From positions 1 through 6,689 of the forward strand of contig JALUJE010000280.1 of assembly GCA_027057185.1 (NCBI GenBank): a stretch of 6,689 nt of DNA, in the 5' to 3' direction. The notes beneath the pieces were generated by a model. It saw only the letters and a list, made by a program, of their open reading frames with translations. It made no database searches and was not told the DNA's origin. Source of the stretch: Helicobacteraceae bacterium. Its GTDB lineage: Bacteria; Campylobacterota; Campylobacteria; Campylobacterales; Sulfurimonadaceae. Of this stretch, positions 6,607 through 6,689 are shown one piece after another. Within the stretch, counting starts at the first letter, position 1. Each line of letters begins with the position of its first letter. The translations under genes were made by a program, and so were the position numbers.

Positions 6607-6654
6607 CCAAATTTATTTCCACCTCATGTGCTGCCTAAATCATGCCGTTTTTTG

Positions 6655-6660
6655 TATAAA
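6655..6660 (+). promoter_or_regulatory. Weak candidate -10 hexamer for a gene beyond the right edge
   Basis: TATAAA, preceded by TG and lying in an AT-rich stretch, resembles a -10 box facing out of the window. No convincing -35 is present and the downstream gene is not visible. The surrounding 6607-6689 contains no coding frame of note on either strand. Confidence 0.2.
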
Positions 6661-6689
6661 ATTAAGATAAACATTCATCGGTTTTTGAT

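Noticed and set aside
6132..6689. Duplicate of the tRNA-Leu 3' end marking an attachment site
   Set aside because: I looked for a repeat of the T-arm and acceptor sequence downstream and saw none inside the window. It may lie beyond the edge.
1..6689. CRISPR array, insertion sequence or intact defence system
   Set aside because: No regularly spaced repeats, transposase-like frames or terminal inverted repeats were seen. The only defence-related sequence is the HsdR fragment.

Overview
The window looks like core chromosome of a Campylobacterota (epsilonproteobacterium), most likely a free-living sulfur- or hydrogen-oxidising relative of Sulfurimonas, Sulfurovum or Sulfuricurvum. The clues are the moderately AT-rich coding style, an ATP synthase c-subunit gene standing alone with an N-terminal leader peptide, and the arrangement of an LPS-assembly gene, a phosphoribosyltransferase-like gene, pnp and atpE. 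As I recall, a similar order is kept around pnp/atpE in Helicobacter. The genus is inference; no marker here fixes it.

Layout. Positions 2-1273 hold the 3' part of lptD, the outer-membrane LPS translocon barrel, which runs in from the left edge. About 30 bases later (1304-2701) comes an MCE/MlaD-type lipid-transport protein with an unusual beta-rich C-terminal domain. A phosphoribosyltransferase-fold protein follows (2720-3382). Its stop codon overlaps the GTG start of pnp (3372-5540), a complete polynucleotide phosphorylase. All four genes run on the + strand with very short gaps or overlaps and no visible terminator, so they read as one transcription unit. A 149-base gap with a perfect TATAAT and an elaborate set of inverted repeats leads to atpE (5690-6004), the c subunit of F1Fo-ATP synthase. 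A UUCG-capped hairpin with a T-run (6020-6048) closes atpE and ends two bases before a tRNA-Leu(GAG) gene with encoded CCA (6051-6135). On the opposite strand, 6154-6606 is the C-terminal remnant of a type I restriction subunit HsdR, with a stop codon just upstream of its first usable start. The last ~80 bases hold no recognisable gene, only a weak promoter-like hexamer.

How the genes fit together. lptD and the MCE gene both concern the outer membrane: one inserts LPS, the other is predicted to move phospholipids between membranes. The phosphoribosyltransferase and pnp concern nucleotide and RNA metabolism, and atpE energy conservation. The cluster is housekeeping. The HsdR scrap just beyond the 3' end of a tRNA gene is the only sign of accessory DNA and suggests a decayed island or R-M locus. 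I found no CRISPR array, insertion sequence, rRNA or intact defence system. The least explained elements are the structured pnp-atpE gap and the C-terminal domain of the MCE protein.
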